This document shows, piece by piece, positions 44,751-52,673 of a stretch of DNA of 64,000 bases; positions within the stretch are counted from its first letter, which is position 1; the number at the start of each line of letters is the position of its first letter. This stretch comes from Streptomyces flaveolus. GTDB taxonomy: Bacteria; Actinomycetota; Actinomycetes; Streptomycetales; Streptomycetaceae. A program made the translations under genes and the position numbers. The notes beneath the pieces are model-generated. The model saw nothing but the letters and a program-made list of their open reading frames with translations, searched no databases and was not told the DNA's origin. The stretch covers positions 186,001 to 250,000 of the forward strand of contig NZ_JNWV01000006.1 in NCBI RefSeq assembly GCF_000716535.1. Direction: 5' to 3'.

Positions 44751-45383
44751 GTGCGACTGGAAGCGATCACTTGGGAGCGGATGGCCGAGCGGCTCGCGGA
44801 CCGGCTGGCCGGTGCGGAGCCGGCCGACGGCGCGGCCTGGCAGCGCGTCGGCTTCGACGGGGCCCCGGCCGCCCGTCCCGGAGACCTCGCCGCCCTGGTC
44901 GGCGAGGCGCTGCGGGTGCGCGGCCGGCCCTCGCTCGTGATCGGCACCGAAGGCTTCCTGCGCCCCGCCTCGCTCCGCCTGGAGCACGGGCGGCGGGACG
45001 CGGAGTCGTACTACAACGGATGGTTCGACACGAGCGCCCTGTGGCGGGAGGTCTTCGGGCCGCTCGATCCCGGAGGCAGCGGGCGGATCCTGCCCGACCT
45101 GTGGGATCCGGCCACGGACCGGGCCACCCGCAGCCCCTACGTCCAACTCCCGCCCGCCGGCATCCTGTTGCTCCACGGCCCCCTCCTGCTGCGCCACTGG
45201 TTCCCCTTCGATCTGACCGTGCACCTCCTCCTCTCCCCGGGCGCCCTCCGCCGCCGTACGCCCGCGGCCGACCACTGGACCCTCCCCGCCTTCGAGCGCT
45301 ACGAGGCCGAGACCGACCCGGCCGGCACGGCGGACGTCCTGGTGCGTGCCGACGACCCGCGCCACCCCGCCTGGAGCGGCTGA
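44751..45383 (+). CDS. Uridine-kinase-like protein with degenerate P-loop
   Basis: 210 aa, recognisable by 'GTEGFLRPASLRLEHGRRDA', 'SYYNGWFDTSALWREVFGPL', 'GRILPDLWDPATDRATRSPY' and 'LHGPLLLRHWFPFDLTVHL', the lay-out of actinobacterial uridine-kinase-like NTPases. The phosphate-binding loop expected near residue 34 reads G-F-D-G-A-P-A-A-R-P-G, without the G-K-(S/T) of Walker A. ATP binding is thus doubtful or altered, so the database name uridine kinase may mislead. The GTG at 44751 starts the conserved M-R-L-E-A-I-T-W-E. Confidence 0.75.
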   Translation: MRLEAITWERMAERLADRLAGAEPADGAAWQRVGFDGAPAARPGDLAALVGEALRVRGRPSLVIGTEGFLRPASLRLEHGRRDAESYYNGWFDTSALWREVFGPLDPGGSGRILPDLWDPATDRATRSPYVQLPPAGILLLHGPLLLRHWFPFDLTVHLLLSPGALRRRTPAADHWTLPAFERYEAETDPAGTADVLVRADDPRHPAWSG

Positions 45384-45431
45384 TCCGCAAATGCCGCCCG
45401 GGGAGTCGGCCGGTGAGCCGCCCAAAACCCC

Positions 45432-45460
45432 TTTTGTATGCGCGTGCATGTAACTAGAGT
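45432..45460 (+). promoter_or_regulatory. Promoter of the F420-dependent oxidoreductase gene
   Basis: TTTTGT (45432-45437), 17 bp, TAGAGT (45455-45460), then 6 bp to the ATG; apparently leaderless. The spacer contains ATGCGCGTGCAT, an imperfect palindrome that could be an operator. Confidence 0.55.
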
Positions 45461-45466
45461 GCTGTC

Positions 45467-45880
45467 ATGACGACCTCACCGGGCACTCCTGTCACCTTCG
45501 ACGACTCCCTCCGCGCTCTGCTGGACGGCAAGAACTTCGCCAGCGTCGCCACCCTCGGTCCGGACGGCGCCCCGCAGAACTCCGTGGTCTGGATCAAGCG
45601 CGAGAGCGACAGCGTGCTCTTCTCGTCCGTCGACCGCCGCCAGAAGGTGCGCAACCTCCGCCGCGACCCGCGTATCAGCCTCTCCGTCTTCGACCTGGCG
45701 AATCCCTATCACTCGGCCGAGATCCGGGGTGTCGCCGAGATCCTGCCGGACGAGGGCAAGCGGCTCCCGCGCGAGCTGTCACACAAGTACCTCGGCATCG
45801 ATCCGCCGGCCGAGAAGGAGGACGAGACCCGCGTGATCGTCAGGATCGTCCCTCGTAAGGTCGTTTCCTTCTCGCCCTGA
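45467..45880 (+). CDS. PPOX-class F420-dependent oxidoreductase
   Basis: 137 aa of the split beta-barrel FMN/F420-binding family. Seen: 'FASVATLGPDGAPQNSVVWI', 'LFSSVDRRQKVRNLRRDPRI', 'SLSVFDLANPYHSAEIRGVA' and a terminal 'VIVRIVPRKVVSFSP'. It likely transfers hydride from reduced F420 to an unknown small molecule in the cytoplasm. Confidence 0.9.
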   Translation: MTTSPGTPVTFDDSLRALLDGKNFASVATLGPDGAPQNSVVWIKRESDSVLFSSVDRRQKVRNLRRDPRISLSVFDLANPYHSAEIRGVAEILPDEGKRLPRELSHKYLGIDPPAEKEDETRVIVRIVPRKVVSFSP

Positions 45881-45968
45881 CCGGCCGCAGCCGCCGCCCC
45901 TGCGTGACCCTCACAGACCCGGTACCTCACAGCCCGGTCCCCGACCGAGGTCCCCGCAGCGCCGCCGC

Positions 45969-47096
45969 TCAGAGCCAGCCGTTGCGCCGGAAGCCCCGGT
46001 ACACCGCCAGACACGCCCCCGCCGTCACGGCCATGATCAGCGGGTAGCCGAACCGCCAGTGCAGCTCCGGCATGTGCTCGAAGTTCATGCCGTACACCCC
46101 GCACACCATCGTCGGCACGGCGATCACCGCGGCCCATGCCGTGATCTTCCGCATGTCCTCGTTCTGCGCCACCGTCACCTGTGCGAGATGCGCCTGCAGG
46201 ATGGAGTTGAGCAGCTCGTCGAACGCGGCGATCTGTTCCTTGGCCCGGATCAAGTGGTCGAGCACATCCCGGAAGTAGGTCTGTATCTCCGGGGCGACGA
46301 CCCGTATGGGCCGGGTCGCCAGGTCCTCCACGGGGCGGCCCAGTGGCACCACCGCCCGCTTCAGCTCAAGCAGTTCACGCTTCATCTGGTAGATGCGGCC
46401 CGCGTCCAGACGCGCGCCGTTCTCCGAGAACACGTCCGTCTCGACCTGGTCGATGTCGGCCTGCACCGCGTCCGTGACGCTGAGATAGTCGTCGACCACG
46501 TGGTCGGCGATCGCGTGCAGCACCGCCGCCGGCCCCTTGGCCAGCTGGTGCGGGTCCGCCTCCAACTCCTCGCGCAGCGGGCCCAGTGAACCGTGCCGGC
46601 CGTGCCGCACCGTGATCACGAAGTCCTCGCCGACGAACACCATGATCTCGCCGGTGTCCACCACCTCGCTGGTCGCCGTGAGCTGCTCGTGCTCCACATA
46701 ACAGACGGTCTTGAACACCGCGAAGAGCGTGTTCCCGTAGTGCTCCAGTTTCGGCCGCTGGTGTGCCTCGACCGCGTCCTCCACCGCCAGCGGATGGAGG
46801 TCGAACAACTCGGCGATTCCGGTGAACTCACGCTCCGTCGGCTCGTGCAGCCCGAGCCAGACGAAGCCCTCGCCGGTCTTGCGCACCAGCCGTACGGCAT
46901 CCACCAGGTCGGCGCACCCGGGCACGCGCACGCCGTCCTGATACGTCACGCAGTTCACCACCGAGGAGCCCAGCGGCGACCTGGCGGGATGGCTCAGGTC
47001 CACGCGCGGCCGGCGCCGGGCCAACCGCGCCACCTTGCGCAGGCCGCCGACCCTGCCCAGCCCCGTGACCTTCCGCAGATTCCCTGCCATGGACAT
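45969..47096 (-). CDS. corA: CorA-type Mg2+/Co2+ channel
   Basis: 375 aa. A large cytoplasmic funnel domain with long helices (about 150-300) precedes two C-terminal transmembrane helices (about 315-335, 350-368). The pore loop G-M-N is in 'VCGVYGMNFEHMPEL', the CorA selectivity signature. A basic N-terminal extension (1-35) is rich in Arg/Lys. The ATG at 47096 follows GAGGAG at 6 bp. No Mg2+ riboswitch was seen in the 176-bp divergent gap. Confidence 0.93.
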   Translation of the reverse strand: MSMAGNLRKVTGLGRVGGLRKVARLARRRPRVDLSHPARSPLGSSVVNCVTYQDGVRVPGCADLVDAVRLVRKTGEGFVWLGLHEPTEREFTGIAELFDLHPLAVEDAVEAHQRPKLEHYGNTLFAVFKTVCYVEHEQLTATSEVVDTGEIMVFVGEDFVITVRHGRHGSLGPLREELEADPHQLAKGPAAVLHAIADHVVDDYLSVTDAVQADIDQVETDVFSENGARLDAGRIYQMKRELLELKRAVVPLGRPVEDLATRPIRVVAPEIQTYFRDVLDHLIRAKEQIAAFDELLNSILQAHLAQVTVAQNEDMRKITAWAAVIAVPTMVCGVYGMNFEHMPELHWRFGYPLIMAVTAGACLAVYRGFRRNGWL

Positions 47097-47272
47097 CTGG
47101 ATCTCCTCGTGTGGATCTCCTCGTGCGACGCCTTCGCGCCTTGCCCGGCAAGTCTGCCAGCCCCGGGCAAAGCGCGGGCAAGCCTGTGGGAACAGGGAGT
47201 TCCGCTTTGTTCCCGCCTGTGGATGAAGGGACGACCGAGCCGGACGGGCCGGCTGACTGGGATGATCGGAGC

Positions 47273-48067
47273 ATGGCGCGCTCCGACGGATACCTCCTGG
47301 ACAACCGGCAGAACGAGGCGGGTGAACGCTTCGACGCCTTTACCGCCCTCTTCGACCCCACGACCTTCCGGCACCTCGAAGGCCTCGGCGTCGGCCCAGG
47401 CTGGCGCTGCTGGGAAGTAGGGGCCGGCGGGCCCTCCGTCGTGTCGTGGCTCGCCGAGAAGGCGGGCCCGACCGGTCGGGTCGTCGCCACCGACATCGAC
47501 ACCTCCCGGCTCACCGCCGCTGTCCGCCCGCCGGTGGAGGTCCGCGTCCACGACGTGGGCGCCGAGGAGCCGCCGGGGGAGGGCTTCGACCTGGTCCACG
47601 CCCGGCTCGTCCTCGTGCATGTACCCGACCGGGAACGGGCGTTGCGGAACATGATCAAGGCCCTGCGGCCCGGCGGACGACTGCTGATCGAGGACGCCGA
47701 CCCCGCCCTCCAGCCCCTGACCTGCCCCGACGAGTACGGTCCCGAGCAGCGGCTCGCGAACCGGCTGCGCCAAGGCTTCCGCAAGCTGCTCGCCGACCGC
47801 GGCGCCGACCTGTCCTACGGCCGCAAACTCCCGCGGCTGCTCCGCGAGGCCGGACTGCACGGCGTGGAGGCCGACGCGTACTTCCCCGTGGCCTCGCCCG
47901 CCTGCACCGCCCTGGAGGCCGCGACCGTCCGTCAGATCCGTGAGCGGCTCGTCGCCGCGGGTCTGGCCACCGACGCGGAGATCGACCAGCACCTGGCCAA
48001 TGTGGAGACCGGCACGATGGACCTGGCCACCGCGCCGATGATCTCGGCGTGGGGGCGCAAGGGGTAG
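47273..48067 (+). CDS. Class I SAM-dependent methyltransferase
   Basis: 264 aa. An N-terminal helical lid 'YLLDNRQNEAGERFDAFTAL' precedes SAM motif I 'RCWEVGAGGPSVVSWLAEK', acidic 'VVATDIDTSRL', 'FDLVHARLVLVHVPDRERAL' and 'LRPGGRLLIEDADPALQPL'. The C-terminal half (about 165-264) would form the substrate cap. Natural-product-type methyltransferases look like this, but no cluster lies here. Confidence 0.87.
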   Translation: MARSDGYLLDNRQNEAGERFDAFTALFDPTTFRHLEGLGVGPGWRCWEVGAGGPSVVSWLAEKAGPTGRVVATDIDTSRLTAAVRPPVEVRVHDVGAEEPPGEGFDLVHARLVLVHVPDRERALRNMIKALRPGGRLLIEDADPALQPLTCPDEYGPEQRLANRLRQGFRKLLADRGADLSYGRKLPRLLREAGLHGVEADAYFPVASPACTALEAATVRQIRERLVAAGLATDAEIDQHLANVETGTMDLATAPMISAWGRKG

Positions 48068-48095
48068 TCGGTGGCAGCGGGGTACGCCACGGCGC

Positions 48096-48362
48096 CAGAT
48101 CGTTTCAGGGGGCGGAGGTTCCACTGGGCTGTCGGATCGTGTCAGGGGGGCGGTGGCTGGACGGGGCTGTCGGATCGTTTCCAGGGTCGGTGGCTCCGTG
48201 GGGCTGCCGGGCGGTTTGGAGTGGTCGTAGGCCCCATGGGTCTGTCGGACCGGTTCAGGGGTCCTAGGTTCCAAGGGCCTGCTGGACCGTTTCAGGGGGC
48301 GTAGGCTCCAAGGATCTGCTGGACCGTTTCAGGGGGCGTAGGCTCCACGGGTCTGCTGGAGC
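48096..48362. repeat. 37-bp tandem repeat, seven copies
   Basis: Units align at 48098, 48135, 48173, 48210, 48248, 48285 and 48322 (37 or 38 bp apart). Consensus of the conserved part is GGACCGTTTCAGGGGGCG, followed by TAGGCTCCAAGGGTCTGCT. The last two copies are nearly identical, the first ones more diverged, so the array seems to grow from the right. It is contiguous, with no spacers, and 37 bp breaks the reading frame in every unit. It lies between the convergent methyltransferase and psuK genes. Confidence 0.85.
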
Positions 48363-48387
48363 ACCGTCGGCAGGGCCCGACGTGCCC

Positions 48388-48520
48388 GGCTGAGGGCGTG
48401 AGTGGGCCACTGTTCGCGGCACCCAGACGCCCGGCAGGGGACATGACTGAGCCACCGTTCGAGGCCCCGGACCTTGGTAGGGGCATGACAGAGCCACCTT
48501 TAACAGGCCCCCGACCGATC
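48388..48520. repeat. Second array: about 44-bp repeat, three copies
   Basis: Copies start at 48388, 48433 and 48476 with core GGCAGGGGACATGACTGAGC and then CACCGTTCGAGGCCCC. Unrelated to the neighbouring 37-bp unit. The whole 483-bp gap 48068-48550 thus consists of minisatellites and holds no gene. Confidence 0.7.
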
Positions 48521-48550
48521 CGGCAGTAGCGCCCAACGGTCCCCGGCCGC

Positions 48551-49474
48551 TTAACCCCCGTCGCCCGGACGCGGTGGCCTGCCACCCACCCGTCCCACCG
48601 CCTCCGCGCCTGCCCGGCACCCCCGTGCCGCCGCTTCCTCCGGGGTCGCGCCCGCGAGCAGGGCGGCGAGGAACGCGCCGGTGAAGGCGTCACCCGCGCC
48701 CGTGGTGTCCCGGGGCTCCGCCGAAACGGCCGGAACCCGGGCCGGCACGGCGCCGGAACGGGCCACGAGCGCCCCGTCCGCGCCCGCCTTGGCCACCACC
48801 AGCGGCACGAGCCGGCTCAGCTTCGCCGCCGCGTCCGCCGGATCCGGCAGCCCGGTCAGCAGACATGCCTCGTCCCGGCTGGGCAGCAGCACGTCCAGCC
48901 CCTCGGCGAACGCGAGGAAGCGGTCCACCCCCAGCTCGGCCAGGAAGCCGGCGGAGGCCGGGTCCAGGCTGACCGGCACACCACGCGCGCGTGCCGCCGC
49001 GAGCGCCGTCCCGGCGAGCGCCCGGCTCGACTCCGTGAACAGGAGATAGCCCGACAGATGCAGCCGGACCACCCCGTCGAGCAACGCGTCGGACCAGTCG
49101 GCGGGGCCGAGCCGCAGGGACGCCCCGCTGTCCGTCAGGAAGGTCCGTTCGGCCGCCGCGCCCGGGTCGACCAGGCAGATCACGGTCCCGGTCGCCGCCT
49201 CCCGGTCCACCACGAGCCGGGGCCGCACCCCGGCCGCGACCAGCTCGCGCTCGTGCCACGCGGCGGCGTCCGCGCCCACCCGCCCCAGCAGCCGTACGTC
49301 CGCGCAACCCGCGTGGGCCGCCCAGCAGGCCACATTGGCGCCCGCGCCGCCCGGCAGCCTCCGGATCACGGCGGCCGTGTCGGTGCCGGCCGCGAGCGGC
49401 CCCCGATGCCGGGCGATCACATCCGTGACCACGTCGCCGACGACCAGCAGCGCTCCGGTCCGGCCGGCGGTCAC
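48551..49474 (-). CDS. psuK: PfkB-family carbohydrate kinase, probable pseudouridine kinase
   Basis: 307 aa. PfkB motifs: 'IRRLPGGAGANVACWAAHAG' near the N-terminus and the anion-hole/catalytic 'EPRDTTGAGDAFTGAFLAAL' with catalytic Asp near 260. Its start GTG (49474) overlaps the psuG stop as GTGA. The coupling to a pseudouridine-5'-phosphate glycosidase points to phosphorylation of pseudouridine at the 5' position, the first step of its breakdown. Confidence 0.85.
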   Translation of the reverse strand: MTAGRTGALLVVGDVVTDVIARHRGPLAAGTDTAAVIRRLPGGAGANVACWAAHAGCADVRLLGRVGADAAAWHERELVAAGVRPRLVVDREAATGTVICLVDPGAAAERTFLTDSGASLRLGPADWSDALLDGVVRLHLSGYLLFTESSRALAGTALAAARARGVPVSLDPASAGFLAELGVDRFLAFAEGLDVLLPSRDEACLLTGLPDPADAAAKLSRLVPLVVAKAGADGALVARSGAVPARVPAVSAEPRDTTGAGDAFTGAFLAALLAGATPEEAAARGCRAGAEAVGRVGGRPPRPGDGG

Positions 49475-50379
49475 CCCCTGGCCCATGCCGAGGCGATCCG
49501 CGCCGCGAGCCGTACGTTGCCGCGCACCGCCGCCAGGTTGGCGCTCAGTGAGGTACCGTCCGTGTGCCGGACCAGGTAGTCCAGCAGGAACGGGGTCACC
49601 GCCTGCCCGGTGACACCCTGCTCCGCGCAGGCGCGCAGCGCGTCGGAGAGCACACGCGCGTGCAGCTCGGGATCGAGCTGTTCCGCTTCCGGGACGGGGT
49701 GGGCGACGATCAGCGCGGACTCGGGCGCGTCCAGCGCGTCCTGGGCGCGCATGACGGCGGCGACCTGCTCCGGGGTGTCCAGCGTCCAGTCGACCGGATG
49801 CCCCGAGTCCGACAGATAGAAGCCGGGGAACCGGTCCGTGCGGTACCCGGCGACGGCCACGCCCAGTGTTTCCAGCCGCTGCAGTGTCGCCGGTACGTCG
49901 AGGATCGACTTCACGCCCGCGCACACCACGGTGATCCGGGTCCGCGCCAGCAGCCCCAGGTCGGCCGACTCGTCCTGGGTCACTGTCCACTCCCGGTGCA
50001 CCCCGCCCAAGCCGCCGGTGGCGAACACCCGCACCCCCGCGAGGGAGGCCAGCTGCGCCGTCGCCGACACGGTGGTCGCCCCGCTGGCCCCCGCCGCCAC
50101 GGCGAGCGGCAGGTCACGATGGCCCAGCTTGCGGATGCCGTCCTCGTTCGCGACCCGCTCCAGCTGGTCCTTGTCCAGGCCGACCCGGGGCTGCCCGTCG
50201 AGCACGGCGATGGTCGCCGGAACGGCACCCTCCCGCCGAACCGCTTCCTCCAGCTCCCGCGCCACCTGCAGGTTGCGCGGGCGAGGCAGGCCGTGCGCGA
50301 TGATCGTGGACTCCAGAGCCACCACCGGCCGCCGCGCGTCGATCGCCTCCCGGACTTCTTCCGACACCACCAGCACCAC
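49471..50379 (-). CDS. psuG: Pseudouridine-5'-phosphate glycosidase
   Basis: 302 aa. It cleaves the C-C glycosidic bond of pseudouridine 5'-phosphate to uracil and ribose 5-phosphate. Family landmarks: 'PVVALESTIIAHGLPRPRNL', 'ATIAVLDGQPRVGL', 'VFATGGLGGVHREW', 'VVCAGVKSILDVPATLQRLE', 'DRFPGFYLSDSG'. The Glu in the first and the Lys in V-K-S are the usual catalytic residues. The GTG at 50379 is 7 bp after a perfect AGGAGG. Operon psuG-psuK. Confidence 0.94.
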   Translation of the reverse strand: MVLVVSEEVREAIDARRPVVALESTIIAHGLPRPRNLQVARELEEAVRREGAVPATIAVLDGQPRVGLDKDQLERVANEDGIRKLGHRDLPLAVAAGASGATTVSATAQLASLAGVRVFATGGLGGVHREWTVTQDESADLGLLARTRITVVCAGVKSILDVPATLQRLETLGVAVAGYRTDRFPGFYLSDSGHPVDWTLDTPEQVAAVMRAQDALDAPESALIVAHPVPEAEQLDPELHARVLSDALRACAEQGVTGQAVTPFLLDYLVRHTDGTSLSANLAAVRGNVRLAARIASAWARG

Positions 50380-50472
50380 GTGCCCGCCTCCTGTCCGTCG
50401 GTCCTTCCTAGTCTCTGGCGGGCGCCGGCCACGGATAAACGCTTGTGACCCGTCGGGGAGGCCACCAGCCTG

Positions 50473-50910
50473 GTGCACATGAGGAACAACACCACGCGCC
50501 TCGACCACGTCGTCCTGTGGGTGGCCGACCCGGTCGCCGCGGCCGCCTTCTACGAGACGGCCGTCGGCCTGGAGCCGGTCAGGGTCGCCGAGTTCGCGGA
50601 GGGCGAGGTGGCCTTCCCCTCCGTACGCGTCAACGAGCACACCATCCTCGACCTCGCCCCGCACAGCTTCGCCGAACAGATGAGGATGCTGCCCGGCTCC
50701 GCCGACAGCGCGGGACACCCCGTCAACCACGTCTGCCTGTCGCTGCCGGCCGAGGCCTTCGACACCCTGCGCGCCCGCCTGGAGGCACACGGCGTCCCCA
50801 TGTCGGGCATCGACTACGGCTTGTCCGGTGCCCGCGGCAACGCAACGCGCAGCTTCTACTTCCGCGACCCGGACGGCAACATCTTCGAGGCCCGGCACTA
50901 CGACGACTAG
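50473..50910 (+). CDS. VOC-family (glyoxalase-like) protein
   Basis: 145 aa (143 if ATG 50479 is used), a single vicinal-oxygen-chelate domain of two beta-alpha-beta-beta-beta units: 'RLDHVVLWVADPVAAAAFYE' and 'NHVCLSLPAEAFDTLRARLE', ending 'RSFYFRDPDGNIFEARHYD'. Metal-binding positions (His, Glu) are present at 'L-D-H' and 'I-F-E-A-R'. The substrate is unknown. GTG 50473 has better spacing to GGGGAGG than ATG 50479. Confidence 0.87.
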   Translation: MHMRNNTTRLDHVVLWVADPVAAAAFYETAVGLEPVRVAEFAEGEVAFPSVRVNEHTILDLAPHSFAEQMRMLPGSADSAGHPVNHVCLSLPAEAFDTLRARLEAHGVPMSGIDYGLSGARGNATRSFYFRDPDGNIFEARHYDD

Positions 50911-50926
50911 CCGCGCCCCGGGCCGG

Positions 50927-51481
50927 TCAGAACAGCGGCTCCGGCAGTACACCCTCCAGGGCGAGCAGCTTCCGCTTGGTCTCCAGCCCGCCCCCGAAAC
51001 CGCCGAGGCCGCCGCCGCTCTCCACCACCCGGTGGCACGGCACGACCACCGGCAGCGGATTGGCGCCCATGGCGACACCGACCGCCTGCGCCCCGCCGGG
51101 CTGGCCGACCCGGCCCGCCAGGTCGCCGTAGCCCACCACCGTGCCGTACGGCACGCCGGAGGCCAGCTCGCGCAGGACCTGCCGGTTGAAACCGGAGATC
51201 AGCGACCAGTCCAGCGGCAGGTCGAAATCGTGCCGCTCGCCCGCGAAGTACGCACGCAGTTGGCGTATCGCCTCGGTCAGCAGCGGCGAGTCCGGATCCT
51301 CCACGGGCTCGCCACCCAGCCGTGCGGCCAGCCGCTCCACCGCCCGGTCGCGCACCGCGTCCGAGGCGTGGAAGACGACGTTGACCAGGCCGTCACGGGT
51401 CGCCGCCAGCATCAGCGGGCAGATGTCCGTGCCGACGACCGCCCACACGACCCGCTGCTCATCCTGCCCATGGCTGTCCAT
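50927..51481 (-). CDS. ogt: Methylated-DNA-[protein]-cysteine S-methyltransferase
   Basis: 184 aa. It directly reverses O6-alkylguanine by transferring the alkyl group to its own Cys149 in 'VVVPCHRVVES' (P-C-H-R-V). The Arg-finger helix region 'LISGFNRQVLRELASGVPYG' with Y-G-(T) and 'GYGDLAGRVGQPGGAQAVGV' precede it; an N-terminal domain (1-90) completes the Ogt form. The gene has a perfect RecA-NDp-type promoter 6 bp before the ATG and no RBS, so it should be leaderless and damage-induced. Confidence 0.94.
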   Translation of the reverse strand: MDSHGQDEQRVVWAVVGTDICPLMLAATRDGLVNVVFHASDAVRDRAVERLAARLGGEPVEDPDSPLLTEAIRQLRAYFAGERHDFDLPLDWSLISGFNRQVLRELASGVPYGTVVGYGDLAGRVGQPGGAQAVGVAMGANPLPVVVPCHRVVESGGGLGGFGGGLETKRKLLALEGVLPEPLF

Positions 51482-51510
51482 CCGCCTACCGTACGACCCG
51501 CCACTGACAA
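51482..51510 (-). promoter_or_regulatory. PafBC/RecA-independent DNA-damage promoter of ogt (perfect match)
   Basis: Minus strand: TTGTCAGTG (51510-51502), 8-bp gap, TACGGT (51493-51488), 6 bp, ATG (51481). It matches TTGTCRGTG-N8-TAnnnT fully. Confidence 0.85.
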
Positions 51511-51522
51511 CGCCCGCCCGGC

Positions 51523-52395
51523 TCAGTCCGAACCCAGCGCCGCGCGTACCACGTCGGGCTGGTTGGTGATGATCCCGTCGACCCCGTAGCCGGCGACCTC
51601 GCGGGCGTCGGCCGCGTCGTCCACCGTCCAGGCGAAGAGTTCCAGCGGCCGGCCGTGCGGTCCGTCCGAGGCGTGCACGGAGGCGACGTACCACCGGGAG
51701 AGGGACCTGTACGAGGGATTGATCAGATCCGTGAAGCGCGCGAACCGGTGCAGCTCCGCCACGGTGGGCGTACCGAGGTAGCCGGTGACGACCGCCGGCT
51801 TCAGCTCGTGCACGGTCCGCACGCTGTCGGCGCTGAAGCTCTGCACGATCAGCCGCCCCAGGTGGCCGCGGTCCAGCCAGCCCTCGTTGCCGAGCAGCTT
51901 CAGCGTCTGCTGTTCGATGCCCGGGTACAGCTCCGGATTCTTGATCTCCAGGAGGAGTTTCTCGTGGTTGCGCTCGATCCGGCGCATGTACTCCTTCAGC
52001 GTCGGCACGCGCGCGCCCGCGTAGACGGGGGAGAACCAGCTTCCCGCGTCCAGCCGGGCGATCTCGGCGGCGGTGAAGTCCCGCACCTTCCACGGCGCCC
52101 GGCCGGGGAAGACCTCCTCGACGTTCGTGGTGCGCTGCAGGGTGTCGTCGTGCAGGACGACCAGCTCACCGTCCTTGGTGCGCTGGACGTCGTTCTCGAC
52201 CCAGGAGAAGCCCAGCTCGGCGGCCTTGTCGATGGCGGCCAGCGTGTTCTCGGGTGCGTAGGTCGAGGCGCCCCGGTGGGCGATCACCGTGGGCACACTG
52301 TGCTCGCCTGCCCGGGCATCGGACGTGGGGCTCAGCAAGGCGGTCACCGTCCCCAGGGCCGCGGCGACCGGGGCGGCGACTACGCGCGCGTGCAT
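51523..52395 (-). CDS. Secreted glycerophosphodiester phosphodiesterase
   Basis: 290 aa. Signal peptide at 1-28 (hydrophobic, ending A-R-A-G). The GDPD TIM barrel has 'VIAHRGASTYAPENTLAAID' (H-R and E-N), 'WVENDVQRTKDGELVVLHDD' (E-x-D and H-D) and 'LLLEIKNPELYPGI' (E-x-K): every catalytic position is kept. It would hydrolyse glycerophosphodiesters or teichoic-acid-type polymers outside the cell, supplying phosphate. The ATG at 52395 has GAGGAG at 5 bp. Confidence 0.92.
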   Translation of the reverse strand: MHARVVAAPVAAALGTVTALLSPTSDARAGEHSVPTVIAHRGASTYAPENTLAAIDKAAELGFSWVENDVQRTKDGELVVLHDDTLQRTTNVEEVFPGRAPWKVRDFTAAEIARLDAGSWFSPVYAGARVPTLKEYMRRIERNHEKLLLEIKNPELYPGIEQQTLKLLGNEGWLDRGHLGRLIVQSFSADSVRTVHELKPAVVTGYLGTPTVAELHRFARFTDLINPSYRSLSRWYVASVHASDGPHGRPLELFAWTVDDAADAREVAGYGVDGIITNQPDVVRAALGSD

Positions 52396-52673
52396 GCGTA
52401 CTCCTCGCTTCGAGCGGATACCGACAGCAACAGACTGACAGCACAGAGTCAACGGCATCCGGCGCACGACGGCCACACATTGAATGGAGATGTCCAAGTC
52501 CGCTCACCAGTGCCCCACAACTGCGGCAAGGCCGTGTTTCTTTGCCGGAAAATCGTTCGACCATTCCAGTGGGGGTCATACTCTCTGCGACGACCCTGAC
52601 CGCCCGTGCGGTCCTGGGACGGGGGCATATTCAGGCTTTCCGGGACACAAGAAGGCGGGAAGGGCAGCCGCGG

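Noticed and set aside
48096..48362. CRISPR array (37-bp repeat)
   Set aside because: The units are contiguous with no unique spacers and no cas genes are near; it is a minisatellite.
52166..52579. Small Cys-rich minus-strand frame starting C-R-S-C-G
   Set aside because: Most of it is out of frame inside the phosphodiesterase gene, whose start and signal peptide are convincing.
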